Assembly (NCBI GenBank): GCA_029721515.1 | Contig: CM056564.1 | Location: forward strand, 2,147,349 to 2,211,348 | DNA: 64,000 nucleotides | Source of the DNA: Synanceia verrucosa | Taxonomy: Eukaryota > Chordata > Actinopteri > Perciformes > Synanceiidae | Direction of reading: 5' to 3' | Shown: piece by piece, positions 58,901-64,000 of the stretch | Position numbering within the stretch: position 1 is the first letter of the stretch | Layout: the number at the start of each line of letters is the position of its first letter | Made by a program: the position numbers and the translations under genes | Notes under the pieces: generated by a model | Seen by the model: the letters and a program-made list of their open reading frames with translations, nothing else | Told to the model about the DNA's origin: nothing | Databases searched by the model: none

Positions 58901-59780
58901 CACTCACCATCAATTATATAATTTATCCACAAAGTTGCATAAAATAACCCTGAATCCGAGTCTGACATCATTGTGTTGCGCCGGCAGCCGCATCATGCAC
59001 CATCGCAGTCACAGCCACACTGTTGTTTACTTCTCGTCTTGGTTGGATGGGCAGCGACTCGAGTTTAGGATGGAGGATGAGGAGGTTCTGGTTACAAAGC
59101 CACGTACCACAGCACCGCTGTGGGTGCATTTCAGATTTAAGCCGAATGATAAAAGAGAGCCCGGTAACATGGAGGAAGCGATATGCAAACTTTGCCATAA
59201 AAAAGTGTCTGTCAAGAGCAAACACAACAAATGTGAAACAACATCCACAGCAATACGCTGAACTCGGAAAGACCACACCAGCACAATCAGCAGCCGGTCC
59301 AACAGCAGCTGGTGCATCCCGTCAGCTGGCTCTTGGCAAATCTTTCAGATGACACTTCAAGTATAAAAAGAACAGTTTAACATGGCGTACACTAACGGAC
59401 AGTGTGATGTGGTTCATCGTTAAGGAAATGCAGCCATTCAGTATGGTATAAAAACCAGCGTGCAGAATGTGTATTATTAAATCTCATTATACTATCATAG
59501 TAGAATGTAAAGAAGGAAAAAAATGGACAATTTATTTGTCAATCTCAATTATTTGTCTGATAAATAATCGGCTCCAGAAATTCCTAATTGTGACAGCCCC
59601 AGCTAGCCACGAAGCATTCATGGTTTTTCAAACTGATTAGTCTTTTTTTCCTGGTCCTTGTCTGTCTGAAGCCACCAGTGTTACTCTGCTGAAGGCCTCA
59701 GAATGTGAAGAGATCTTCGAGGGTAATGATGAGAAATACAAGGCAGTGTCCATCAGCACGGAACCCCCAGCATACCTCAG
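30911..59780 (+). CDS. smarcb1: SMARCB1 (SNF5/INI1), exons 1-3 of a gene continuing beyond the window
   Basis: Exon 1 (30911-31003, 31 codons) encodes LSKTFGQKPVKFQLEQDGDF. Exon 2 (52027-52138, 112 bp) encodes [20 protein letters not shown]. Exon 3 (59672-59780, 109 bp) encodes TSVTLLKASE and NDEKYKAVSISTEPPAYLR. Donors and acceptors are GT/AG and phases agree. SMARCB1 is a core subunit of SWI/SNF (BAF) nucleosome remodellers; these exons make the N-terminal winged-helix domain, while the SNF5 repeats lie outside. Exon 2 has the length of the short isoform, lacking the 27-bp extension. Exon 3 is 21 bp shorter at its 5' side than human exon 3 and has substitutions (ECEEIFEG for EVEEILDG). Intron 1 is 21 kb and intron 2 is 7.5 kb, both packed with mobile elements. 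Which teleost paralogue this is was not resolved. Confidence 0.92.
31004..31974. other. Start of smarcb1 intron 1, no gene seen
   Basis: Unique-looking sequence with an A-rich run near 31650. A short fragment, GGAGCCTATCCCAGCTGTCT, near 31951 belongs to the dispersed repeat also found at 45130 and 61785. Confidence 0.5.
31975..32626. mobile_element. hAT-type MITE
   Basis: Terminal inverted repeats AGGCTACGTTCAGACTGCAG at the left and CTGCAGTCTGAACGTAGCCT at the right, with internal repeats of TTCAGACTG and AAAAATCGGAT. No coding capacity. A second MITE-like end (CCTTTTCCACCAGG) abuts it at about 32629. Confidence 0.75.
32822..32991. repeat. TA/CA microsatellite flanking the Tc1-like element
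   Basis: Alternating TA, CA and TG runs end in ATATATATA, into which the Tc1-like element inserted. TA repeats continue on the other side at 37750. Confidence 0.95.
33290..34067 (-). pseudogene. Tc1-like transposase, deleted and interrupted
   Basis: About 260 codons remain, against ~340 in intact Tc1-type transposases. The N-terminal helix-turn-helix region (MSERQVAKKLKISKTAVH) and a GRGRKR AT-hook-like motif are present. Next come the first catalytic aspartate region (LFSDESNFEL) and the last one (SPDLNPIENLW, with the glutamate). The segment between EAYNPDCL and the AQSPDLNP region, which should hold the second aspartate, is missing in frame. The reading frame is open upstream to the hAT junction at 34075, and the start codon lies beyond the insert at 37466-37468. 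The transposase would cut and paste TA-flanked elements; this copy cannot. Confidence 0.9.
34402..36839 (+). CDS. hAT transposase with BED zinc finger, two exons
   Basis: Exon 1 34402-35236 and exon 2 35818-36839 join in phase to 618 codons plus stop; the donor is GTGAGT and the acceptor the second AG of TTTAGAG. The upstream TTG at 34396 is in frame, but the ATG at 34402 is the natural start. A BED-type zinc finger lies at C35, C38, H54 and H59. RNase H-like catalytic candidates are D184 (TTDLWSS) and D250 (ITTDNGANI). The C-terminal hAT dimerisation region runs from WWKDHEEMFPNLKNLAKKYL through SSPSERVFS. It would bind the element ends and move the transposon. No stop or frameshift is seen, so it may still be competent. 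A domesticated ZBED gene is unlikely, because it sits between hAT ends with a target duplication. Confidence 0.88.
35385..35575. repeat. Short tandem repeat inside the hAT intron
   Basis: Four to five imperfect units of about 45-55 bp, each with TTTCATGATTTTTTT, CATGCAGTGTTAAA or CAGTTAAAAACTGAG. It is AT-rich and lies wholly within the predicted transposase intron. Confidence 0.7.
37750..37900. repeat. TA microsatellite
   Basis: TATACGTATATACATG-type repeats followed by pure TA. It lies between the right end of the Tc1-like element and the 3' end of the minus-strand LINE. Confidence 0.95.
37905..38870 (-). other. Strongly strand-asymmetric 3' region of the LINE
   Basis: The plus strand is rich in A and C with very few T (runs such as CCCCCCAACACC), so the LINE sense strand is G/T-rich. 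Open frames across it (for example 37958-38899 minus) are products of the skew, with tryptophan/glycine-rich translations and no homology I can see. It is probably the LINE 3' UTR. Confidence 0.55.
39128..42660 (-). pseudogene. LINE ORF2: endonuclease, reverse transcriptase, C-terminal domain
   Basis: Reading leftwards on the minus strand, the endonuclease part (about 42660-41717) includes GDSWRLRNPEVREYTFFS, SRIDFFLSS and ISDHAPV. The linker (41585-41298) follows. RT (41301-40399) has GPDGFPAEFYKHFW, SYRPTFLLNVDLKI, HPDQSGFIKGRNS and LYADD, the last at about 40528-40545. The first RT catalytic motif reads LEAEKAFDRV, with E where L1 enzymes usually have D. The C-terminal part (40176-39128) ends with a CPYCTP...HAIWHC zinc-knuckle-like motif. 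ORF2 nicks the target and primes reverse transcription. Several frame changes separate the pieces. Confidence 0.87.
43116..43760 (-). pseudogene. LINE ORF1 (coiled coil and RNA-binding)
   Basis: The first part reads in one frame from about 43760 (MNKGTPDTTK) and the main part at 43631-43116 in another. A coiled coil (LLTQENKSLEQTVNTLTTQL) is followed by DLQCRSMRDNLFFSGIPE, a form of the L1 ORF1 RRM start. It ends GTDFGLNDHYP at a stop. ORF1 coats LINE RNA. It is frameshifted and truncated here. Confidence 0.82.
44150..44480 (+). mobile_element. 3' tail of a non-L1 LINE
   Basis: It ends ATGACAATAAAGGCTTTTGA followed by TTTGATTTGAT repeats, the usual termination of several fish LINE 3' UTRs. 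The body (GTGCAATAATTCTACTCC and so on) has no coding frame. Confidence 0.5.
44780..44941 (+). repeat. Dispersed teleost repeat fragment
   Basis: GGTCTGTATTTATATAGCGC, CAAAGCGCTTTACATG and CACATTCACCCATTCACA form a common interspersed motif of fish genomes, non-coding. It is truncated after GGTTCGGTGTC. Confidence 0.65.
45055..45126 (-). other. Exon-like segment B of an unidentified minus-strand gene
   Basis: On the minus strand, an AG at about 45127 opens a frame reading IRFVDFELSKHMYDVPAAPR, then GSYNKTF. It ends at a strong donor, GTAAGTACTC (from about 45054). Codon content looks protein-like, but I do not recognise the product. It may be a host exon nested in smarcb1 intron 1, or a fragment carried by a mobile element. 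The splice sites are predicted only. Confidence 0.3.
45130..45505 (+). repeat. Dispersed teleost repeat, full-length-like copy
   Basis: From ATCCATCCATTTTCTACCGC through GGAGCCTATCCCAGCTGTGT, GAAGCCGGAGTACCCGGAGA and CAAACTCCACACAGAAAGGC to CACTGCACCAACGTGCCG. A second copy in the same orientation is at 61785-62115. It is non-coding; the class (SINE-like or LINE 3' end) is not resolved. Confidence 0.75.
45651..45755 (-). other. Exon-like segment A of an unidentified minus-strand gene
   Basis: On the minus strand the frame reads QPVFKVQITVVKPSSSTIER, then GDEHVDDSVKTR. It ends before GTAAGTGTACC, a good donor, with an AG about 10 nt before the first residue. It lies upstream of segment B in the same orientation, separated by one dispersed repeat. 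A LINE 5' end lies immediately beyond its acceptor side. No family was recognised. Confidence 0.3.
45929..46735 (+). pseudogene. ORF1 remnant of the plus-strand LINE
   Basis: Fragments in changing frames include LNDILQPMLQELEDKVTAKI (coiled coil), RNNIRVVGLTEGTEGSNLTK (RRM start), EPSTETSRRRAAFGPIKEIL and DSPATLRTFAETKFK. This is the order of L1-type ORF1. It is broken by frameshifts. Confidence 0.75.
47312..47358. repeat. A-rich tract between 11-bp direct repeats
   Basis: GCCAGTTCATT occurs at 47312-47322 and again at 47348-47358, with TAAAAG and a long A run between. The pattern resembles a retroposed poly(A) with target duplication. Confidence 0.5.
47699..48854 (+). pseudogene. herpud2: HERPUD2 retrocopy coding sequence, frameshifted near its end
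   Basis: The ATG at 47699 opens 334 codons. HERPUD proteins are ER-membrane ubiquitin-like adaptors of ERAD that work with HRD1 and derlins. A ubiquitin-like domain spans residues ~10-88 (VTLVIRAPNQKY, RLVYSGKLLLDHF, DEYHMLHLVCASR). A proline/serine-rich middle follows, then the conserved MNAQGG and NRDWLDWVYTFSRAAILLS with the membrane hairpin (~260-300, SIVYFYFSFSRF to HQAGWFPF). At about 48660-48685 the frame shifts by one net base. The expected acidic tail and C-terminus (MDDGTDDEGESGEEG, then SFIITFFMSLIPEGPANAAN) continue in another frame to a stop at 48854, while the original frame ends at 48703. About 320 residues are undamaged, so a truncated product is possible if the copy is expressed. 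HERPUD2 rather than HERPUD1 is indicated by VQMNAQGG and FSRAAILLSIVYFY. Confidence 0.92.
48855..50139 (+). other. 3' UTR of the HERPUD2 retrocopy
   Basis: No gene. It includes a T-rich then A-rich stretch near 49265-49316. A segment at about 49718-49880 has CAGTTCCTTGGACTGAACTG and repeated CTTCAGAATCGTTCATT/ACTGAATCCTTCAG, which looks like a short hAT-type MITE. The AATAAA and poly(A) at the end fit the mRNA 3' terminus. Confidence 0.65.
50140..51830 (+). pseudogene. LINE ORF2 right of the retrocopy
   Basis: Endonuclease continuation (RDYSFF..., then SIDLFTKLERWTYFLSH) and a linker (ARSARLDKLEAQIAALDVSL) are followed by RT fragments: NVAIISLLLKKGKDP, NYRPISLLNSDLRIFAKELA, then GLLKVLYCNPTAMVLTG and SSCQECPLSPLLL. 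Frames change repeatedly and the YADD region is not recognisable. This is a decayed pol-type remnant. Confidence 0.78.
52139..52370. other. Start of smarcb1 intron 2
   Basis: Donor GTGAGTGGTG, then AT-rich unique sequence with no gene or clear repeat. Confidence 0.5.
52371..52990. mobile_element. MITE-like repeat, same family as in derl3 intron 4
   Basis: It begins GGGGTGTCCTGATACAACTT. The segment around GGTTCTGTTCCACCACAGG and GCCGACATCACTCCTCCTCC matches 26530-26700 in inverse orientation. Non-coding. Confidence 0.65.
53045..53480 (-). mobile_element. LINE 3' fragment (C-terminal domain), minus strand
   Basis: The minus strand reads KILAWFREIDEMCVWCNAEP followed by a degraded zinc-knuckle-like stretch, the usual C-terminal end of L1-type ORF2. 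It may be the 3' piece of the LINE at 56203-58110, separated by later insertions. Confidence 0.55.
53500..54231. mobile_element. Further copy of the GGGTGTCC MITE family
   Basis: The right end (AATACTCAAGGCTGCAAC, CGTATCGGAAGTGAAAAAGC, TGTATCGGGAC) is the inverse of the left end at 52371-52430. The middle has a local duplication of GCTTCCTACCCGGCT-type sequence. It sits directly beside LINE coding sequence at 54232. Confidence 0.55.
54232..54805 (-). mobile_element. LINE middle fragment, minus strand
   Basis: The minus strand at 54420-54230 reads NFSPQKYLRWNNRYIKYKNR and SIYFDGG...VDLYRVF, similar to the post-RT region of L1-type ORF2. It is consistent with the LINE whose RT part is at 56203-57300. 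The rest is degraded. Confidence 0.5.
54807..56202. mobile_element. Tc1-like element with a hAT MITE inside
   Basis: The left end, CAGTTGTGATCAAAAGTTTA then CATACACTTGTAAAGAACAT, is mirrored at the right by ATGTTCTTTACAAGTGCATG and TAAACTTTTGATC. A TA precedes the left end. The interior (55740-55980) resembles a decayed 3' transposase region without an open frame. A hAT MITE inserted at 54832 within its left terminal repeat. Confidence 0.8.
54832..55659. mobile_element. hAT MITE with perfect ends and target duplication
   Basis: Perfect 13-bp terminal inverted repeats TAGGGGTGTCCCC and GGGGACACCCCTA. The 8-bp target duplication TTACATAC lies at 54824-54831 and 55660-55667. It is 828 bp long, AT-rich and non-coding. 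Confidence 0.93.
56203..58110 (-). pseudogene. L1-like LINE ORF2, 5' and RT part, minus strand
   Basis: Going leftwards: endonuclease remnant (57991-57806, GRWLVLVLEKRDIVFIMGNI), linker (57287-57033, GAFVRSRRKWLEEGEKNTKY) and RT (56689-56423, FILFVDFNKAFDMLEH and RFNIEQGIKQGDP). Then LAEDTTIFL sits at the YADD position in a broken frame. It is interrupted at 56203 by the Tc1-like element. Many stops make it inactive. FVDFNKAFD keeps the first catalytic aspartate. Confidence 0.8.
58430..58672. mobile_element. Fragment of the GGGTGTCC MITE family
   Basis: It ends ATGGGATCAGGACACCC and contains ATCACTGGGCTCTGCTGCTG and GATATCAGACTGATATCC. The terminal GGACACCC is the inverse of the start at 26440 and 52371. 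Confidence 0.5.
58841..59603 (+). mobile_element. Deleted hAT element with a BED-finger remnant
   Basis: The ends CTAGGGCAGTCGTGATT and AATTGTGACAGCCCCAG are imperfect inverted repeats. The interior holds the first part of a transposase gene and then jumps to unrelated AT-rich sequence before the right end, as in internally deleted copies. No clear 8-bp duplication was found. Confidence 0.65.
59070..59261 (+). pseudogene. Truncated hAT transposase, BED zinc finger only
   Basis: From MEDEEVLVTKPRTTAPLWVH through CKLCHKKVSVKSKHN the frame matches the N-terminus of ZBED-like hAT transposases, then stops after 63 codons. CX2C is present but the histidine pair is lost. It lies just upstream of smarcb1 exon 3 and has no link to that gene. 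Confidence 0.7.
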
Positions 59781-60416
59781 GTAATTTATACACATGTATC
59801 TATATTTATATCCATATGATATGTGTTTGAATGTGTGACCCAAGCGGATGTCAAGGGGCAGACTGGGCAGAACTTGGTCATACCATAGTGAGATAATTGT
59901 TTACGTTAGATAACTGTTAAGCCAACAACAATCCCTTAAAGCCAACAACAGCATAAATCCTGCTTTTTGAAATCATCATGCCTACAATTGAATGTTTTAG
60001 ACTGTTACACCTCAGGCCTCAAAAGAATAATCAGTTTAACTAGTGGAGAGAAAGGTACTTTCTACTAGGCCTTAAAGGGAGTTAACTTTCAATGACACAC
60101 AGAAAGCAATATAACCAGTTAGTAATGAGTAATTAAAGCTACATTTGTTGTGTTAAATGATTGATGTATGATTATATCATTGTTGTTATGATTGCACAGA
60201 AGTACTAATATCAATCATCCAAAATGTTAGAAGTTATATGAGTTAATATTGTGTAAACCAAGAAAAAGGGAAGTTGGAATCACAAGATGATGAGTCATGG
60301 TCATGAGTTGTTTTTCAGTTAAGACCATAGAAAGTACCAGAATCAGGAAAAAAGGAAAAGCAGAGGGCCACACCTAATGATGAACAGTGTAATGGCTAAA
60401 AATAGAAGACTTATGG
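59781..60416. other. smarcb1 intron 3 start, no gene seen
   Basis: Donor GTAATTTATA, then AT-rich unique-looking sequence. Nothing recognisable. Confidence 0.5.
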
Positions 60417-60915
60417 CGCTTTTCCACTACACAGTAATGGCACGGCACGGTACAGCCTAGTTTTATTGCTTTTTCATTACAACTGAGTACCTCCTTGGTG
60501 TGGGCGGGGTCGTCATACGGCAGCACGAAACTGCCGTAACTTCATTTGCATGCGACACAGAAAACCGGGAAAAAGAAGAAGCACAAAGCGAAAGAAAAGA
60601 GACAGAGAAGACTCCAGGAAGTGTAAAAATAGCGAAGCAGTTGCCCATTTTAAAAATGGCGGGGTTGAGTTGTTTTTGGCTTTTACAGTCCAATCGGACG
60701 TCCCGCATCCAATGACGCTTCCAATGACGACACTCGTTGGCCAATCGGTGGAAACAGTCGGCTGACGTCGTGTTTTAGTATCACTTCGGCTCGCTTGGAA
60801 CCGGGGCTGAGGATGTACGGAAAAAGTACCTAGTACCAGGTACTAGTGGAAAACCACCACAACCTTGTAGAGCCGTGCCGTACTGTACCGTACCACGCCT
60901 GTAGAAAAGCGAAAT
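60417..60915. mobile_element. MITE with CGCTTTTCCAC ends
   Basis: The left end GGCGCTTTTCCACTACACAG and GGCACGGCACGGTAC are mirrored at the right by GTACCGTACCACGCCTGTAG and AAAAGCG. An inner CCTAGTACCAGGTACTAG palindrome is present. It is likely hAT-type and non-coding. Confidence 0.65.
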
Positions 60916-61780
60916 TACAGGACTCTATATAAGATTTTGGAAAGTGTTATTATTCGTTATTCTTCCCTGGAAGTTCTCTGAGCAAGCTGGATTAATCTAC
61001 CAAAATGACCACTTTGGATTTTAAGCCTAAAACTTGTTCATTTCTGAAGACAGACTAGCAGAGGAAAATCAGAACTCCTTTGGATTCTACAGTTATAAGA
61101 ATAGAGCATCAGTTGACGAGAGGATTAACCAGTTTCCAATCAGCTGTGGATTTGATTCAGACTTTGGAGTTTTGCTGCCTCTGTCTGCAGTCATGATTGG
61201 AGTAACCTGAAATACATTGTGGAATTTTGGACAAAAATCACTGGTTTTTCTACAAGTTCCTCTTTTCAGCAAAAAAGGATCTGTGGCTCGGCCAGCTGCA
61301 TTTCTCTCTGTCTTTTCTCTATTTTTCATGAACAATGGATTTTTGGGACTGATTCCTCCAGAGACATTTAATTAGGTTTTGGCAATTGCCTTGCTTGGAT
61401 TTAAATAAATCAACATCTCCAATTAAAGCAACAGTCGGGACATCACTTTTTTTTTTTTTTCTGTCAGCACCTCTTCCCATCGTAAAACACCACAGTATGG
61501 CAGGTGTCAAATTTTTATGGGATTGGTGCTTATTTTAATCTTGCAGAAAAGTATGATATTTTGTGCATGTGTGTGACTGGCCCCAGCCCTCTCTGGAAAC
61601 TAAGCTACCATTCTTTATTAGAATTTCTTTTTATGAGCCAGAGAGGAAACTGATGATAGACAGGATGACATAGGATGGATGGGAAAGGGGTACAAACATG
61701 CAGTGTTATTAGAAATCAGGAATGTGAAATGCATTATTCCTAGCATCATTATCTATCATCATTATCATTATCCTAGCACC
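60916..61780. other. Region without recognised genes
   Basis: AT-rich, with no convincing coding frame or repeat. A poly-T run is at 61447-61460. Confidence 0.5.
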
Positions 61781-61784
61781 ATCC

Positions 61785-62115
61785 ATTATCTACCGCTTAT
61801 CCTCATAGGGTCACGGGGGGGCTGGAGCCTATCCCAGCTATCTTAGGGCGGAAGGCAGGGTACACCCTGGACAAGTCGCCACCTCACTGCAGGGCACATA
61901 GAGACAGACAACCACTCACACTCACATTCACACCTACGGTCAATTTAAATTAGCCAATTAACCTAATCCCCGACGGTGGTGGATGGTGGGAGGAAGCCGG
62001 AGTACCCGGAGAGAACCCACGCAGACGGGGAGAACATACAAACTCCACACAGAAAGGCCCCGGGCCCGGGATTCGAACCAGGTACCTTCTTGCTCCACTA
62101 CACCACCGTGCCGCC
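61785..62115 (+). repeat. Dispersed teleost repeat, second copy
   Basis: Same family and orientation as 45130-45505: ATCTACCGCTTATCCTCATA, GGAGCCTATCCCAGC, GAAGCCGGAGTACCCGGAGA and CACCACCGTGCCGCCC. Confidence 0.75.
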
Positions 62116-62170
62116 CCTCCTAGCAACCAATCTCCCCGAAATAAGAAGAAGACAGGAAAGATAAGAACAA

Positions 62171-62595
62171 CTAGAAAACCGCAAGCGGTTATGTAGGGCC
62201 CTCGCGGTATGTCGCGGTCGGGTGTCAGATGGGGACGGCGGTTAGAGCGGGGGGCAATGAACATCAAGCGATTTGGCCAATACACGAAGGAGTTACGGCC
62301 ATTCGATGGTTCAATGTGTAAATCACGCCAAAATGAAGAGTGGAAACAAAATGGCCGACTTCCTGTTTGGAATAGACAGTTGGTGCAAGATACTTTTTTG
62401 TGCGTCTGGTCAAGTTACACGTGTGCTCCGATTTTCCTGTTCCAACTCCATAAAAAACCCTATGGGGAGGGGTTTTTGAAGATTTCAAGGGGGTGCTATG
62501 AAGCCATTTTGCCCCGCCCACTGGCATGGCCCCCATCAGATGTTACAGGTCACTACCCTTGACCTGTGTGTCAAATTTCATGATGGTACGACTTT
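62171..62595 (-). mobile_element. 3' part of a Helitron-like repeat
   Basis: On the minus strand it ends with the hairpin AACCGC/GCGGTT, then TTTTCTAG (CTAG at 62171-62174) and a T. The body matches 20850-21250. It stops at ATGATGGTACGACTTTT, where a SINE begins. This isolated copy shows that the terminus is a real element end and not an accident of the large block. Confidence 0.6.
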
Positions 62596-62596
62596 T

Positions 62597-62868
62597 GGGG
62601 CGGCAGTAGCTCAGTCTGTAGTGACTTGGGCTGGGAATTGGAGGGTCACCAGTTCAAGTCCAGGTCGGACCAAAATGTGGAGAGTGGACTGGTAGCTGGA
62701 GAGGTGCCAGTTCCTCCTCCTGGGCACTGCCGAGGTGCCCTTGAGCAAGGCACCGAACCCCCAACTGCTCGGGGCGCCTGGATAAGGGGCAGCCCCCTCA
62801 CTCTGACACCTCTAATGCATGTGCATGTGTTTGTTTCATGACTTGTGTGTGTAATGTGCAATTGAAAT
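62597..62868 (+). mobile_element. tRNA-derived SINE
   Basis: The head reads GGGGCGGCAGTAGCTCAGTC with a box A-like TAGCTCAGTCTGTAG (62607-62621) and a box B-like AGTTCAAGTCC (62651-62661). The body GAGCAAGGCACCGAACCCCC is common in fish SINEs. The tail is TG/AT-rich. It is not a functional tRNA: there is no matching acceptor stem. Confidence 0.8.
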
Positions 62869-62877
62869 ATATATATA

Positions 62878-63115
62878 CAGTCATGGAAAAAATTATAATG
62901 TTTTCTTCAATTTCTTGTTAATTTTAATGCCTGGCTCAACTAAAGGTACATTTGTTTGGACAATTATAATGATAACAACAAAAATAGCTCATGAGAGTTT
63001 AATTTAAGAACTAAGGATTATTCATTTTACATTGTTTTCTTGATAATAACCAAAATTACTTAAATTCTTACATCAATAGCTATGGCATTGTACCGCCAAA
63101 AACATTACTTTTAAG
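62878..63115. mobile_element. Second copy of the Tc1-like family, left part
   Basis: It starts CAGTCATGGAAAAAATTAT after a TA and matches 32992-33236, with a small deletion inside the terminal repeat (the TAGACCACCC stretch is missing) and scattered changes. It is interrupted at 63116 by a hAT element. Confidence 0.92.
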
Positions 63116-64000
63116 TAGGGGTGGGCGATATATCGATTATACTCGATGTATCGCGGCTTGTTCTACATGAGATGTATGAAATGACTATATCACGACCATC
63201 GATTACTTGTCACGTAAATGTTTTAAGCCGTCGGCATGTAATTCTCTTTAGAGTTTTGCCTCTTTCACTCTCTCCTAGTACTCCTCTCACAGCAAGCGGC
63301 AGACTCTCCCGCCCACCCAGAAAACTCCCCTGCGCGCATGCGTATTTTTAGTAACAAGTGAGGAGGAAGAGAGCATGGAGAGAGCGAAAAAAAGTGAAGA
63401 GCCCAAGCGAGTTTACGAGTTACAAGGGACGTTAATTGAAGATGGAGACGGACGACTTGGTTCCGAGGAAAAGCAGCACTGGCTCTATCATATGGCAGTG
63501 GTTCGGGTTTCGTAAGGAAGATGTTGAACAAAGTACGGTTATCTGCAAATTATGCCGCAAAACCGTTGCTACCAAAGGTAGCAGTACCACAAATTTGTTT
63601 CATCACCTGAAATGCCATCCACTACAAAACGAAGAATGCGTCAAGCTCCGCATGTCCACGTCTCCACCCACACCACAGAAGTCAAAGGAACAAGCACCGA
63701 AGCAAATGACTCTGGCTTCTTCGTTTGCCAATTCAGTCCCATATGACAAAAAAAGTGCAAAATGGAAAGAGATCACGAACGCAGTGACAAAATACATCGC
63801 TAAAGACATGGCTCCGGTTAGTGTAGTGGAAAAGCCAGGATTCAAAAATCTCATTAAGACACTTGACCCAAAGTATAATTTGCCTGGTCGCAATTTTTTT
63901 GCAGAAAAAACGCTGCCAGAGTTGTACATTTTAGTAAGAGAAAAGGTGGCCCACCAGCTGACAAATGTGACCCACTTCTCCACAACGACGGATCTGTGGT
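63116..64000 (+). mobile_element. Second hAT copy, cut by the window edge
   Basis: It begins TAGGGGTGGGCGATATA and matches 34076-34960 with two substitutions that I could see (near 63327 and 63522). The expected left target duplication would be CTTTTAAG (63108-63115). The right end is outside the window. Confidence 0.95.
63442..64000 (+). CDS. hAT transposase, N-terminal part, truncated by the window edge
   Basis: The frame opens at ATG 63442 with METDDLVPRKSSTGS and includes the BED zinc finger (CKLC...HHLKCH) and TTFSTTTDLW-type sequence up to the first catalytic aspartate at the edge. It is the same protein as the transposase at 34402, apparently without coding damage in the visible part. 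Confidence 0.88.
   Translation, partial: METDDLVPRKSSTGSIIWQWFGFRKEDVEQSTVICKLCRKTVATKGSSTTNLFHHLKCHPLQNEECVKLRMSTSPPTPQKSKEQAPKQMTLASSFANSVPYDKKSAKWKEITNAVTKYIAKDMAPVSVVEKPGFKNLIKTLDPKYNLPGRNFFAEKTLPELYILVREKVAHQLTNVTHFSTTTDLW

Noticed and set aside
62597..62670. Functional tRNA gene
   Set aside because: A- and B-box-like motifs are present but there is no paired acceptor stem or anticodon arm, and a SINE body follows.

Overview
The window reads as teleost (ray-finned fish) nuclear DNA, probably spiny-rayed. It has vertebrate genes with GT/AG introns and a typical fish repeat load: BEL/Pao, Tc1/mariner, hAT, L1/Tx1-like LINEs, a tRNA-derived SINE, MITEs, TA microsatellites and a large satellite. 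There is no sign of prokaryotic genes, CRISPR or rRNA.

Layout. 1-9589 is a satellite of ~217-bp monomers with local higher-order structure. 9597-23611 is a block bounded by two oppositely oriented arrays of a ~62-bp GC-rich unit (7 copies left, 10 right). Its body is made of rearranged copies of a Helitron-like repeat, and a BEL/Pao retrotransposon (11882-19727) is inserted inside it. 24031-28439 is a complete seven-exon derlin gene, best read as derl3. 30911 onward is smarcb1 on the same strand: exon 1 (30911-31003), exon 2 (52027-52138) and exon 3 (59672-59780). The rest of smarcb1 lies beyond the window. The derlin/SMARCB1 neighbourhood matches human 22q11, which supports the derl3 call.

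The 21-kb first intron and 7.5-kb second intron of smarcb1 are nests of mobile elements. A Tc1-like transposon (32992-37749) carries a young hAT element (34076-37457) inside its transposase gene. A near-full-length minus-strand L1-like LINE follows (37905-43990). A second, plus-strand L1-like LINE (about 45785-51950) is split by an intronless HERPUD2 retrocopy (47477-50139) that has a poly(A) tail and a 12-bp target-site duplication. Removing the insert rejoins the LINE reading frame. A second copy of the hAT runs off the right edge inside another Tc1 copy.

The host genes here are derl3 (ER-associated degradation), smarcb1 (SWI/SNF chromatin remodelling) and a retroposed copy of HERPUD2 (an ERAD adaptor). 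A pair of minus-strand exon-like segments at 45055-45755 was not identified. The main observations are the HERPUD2 retrocopy, the foldback-like 14-kb block, and the very recent hAT activity into one Tc1 family.
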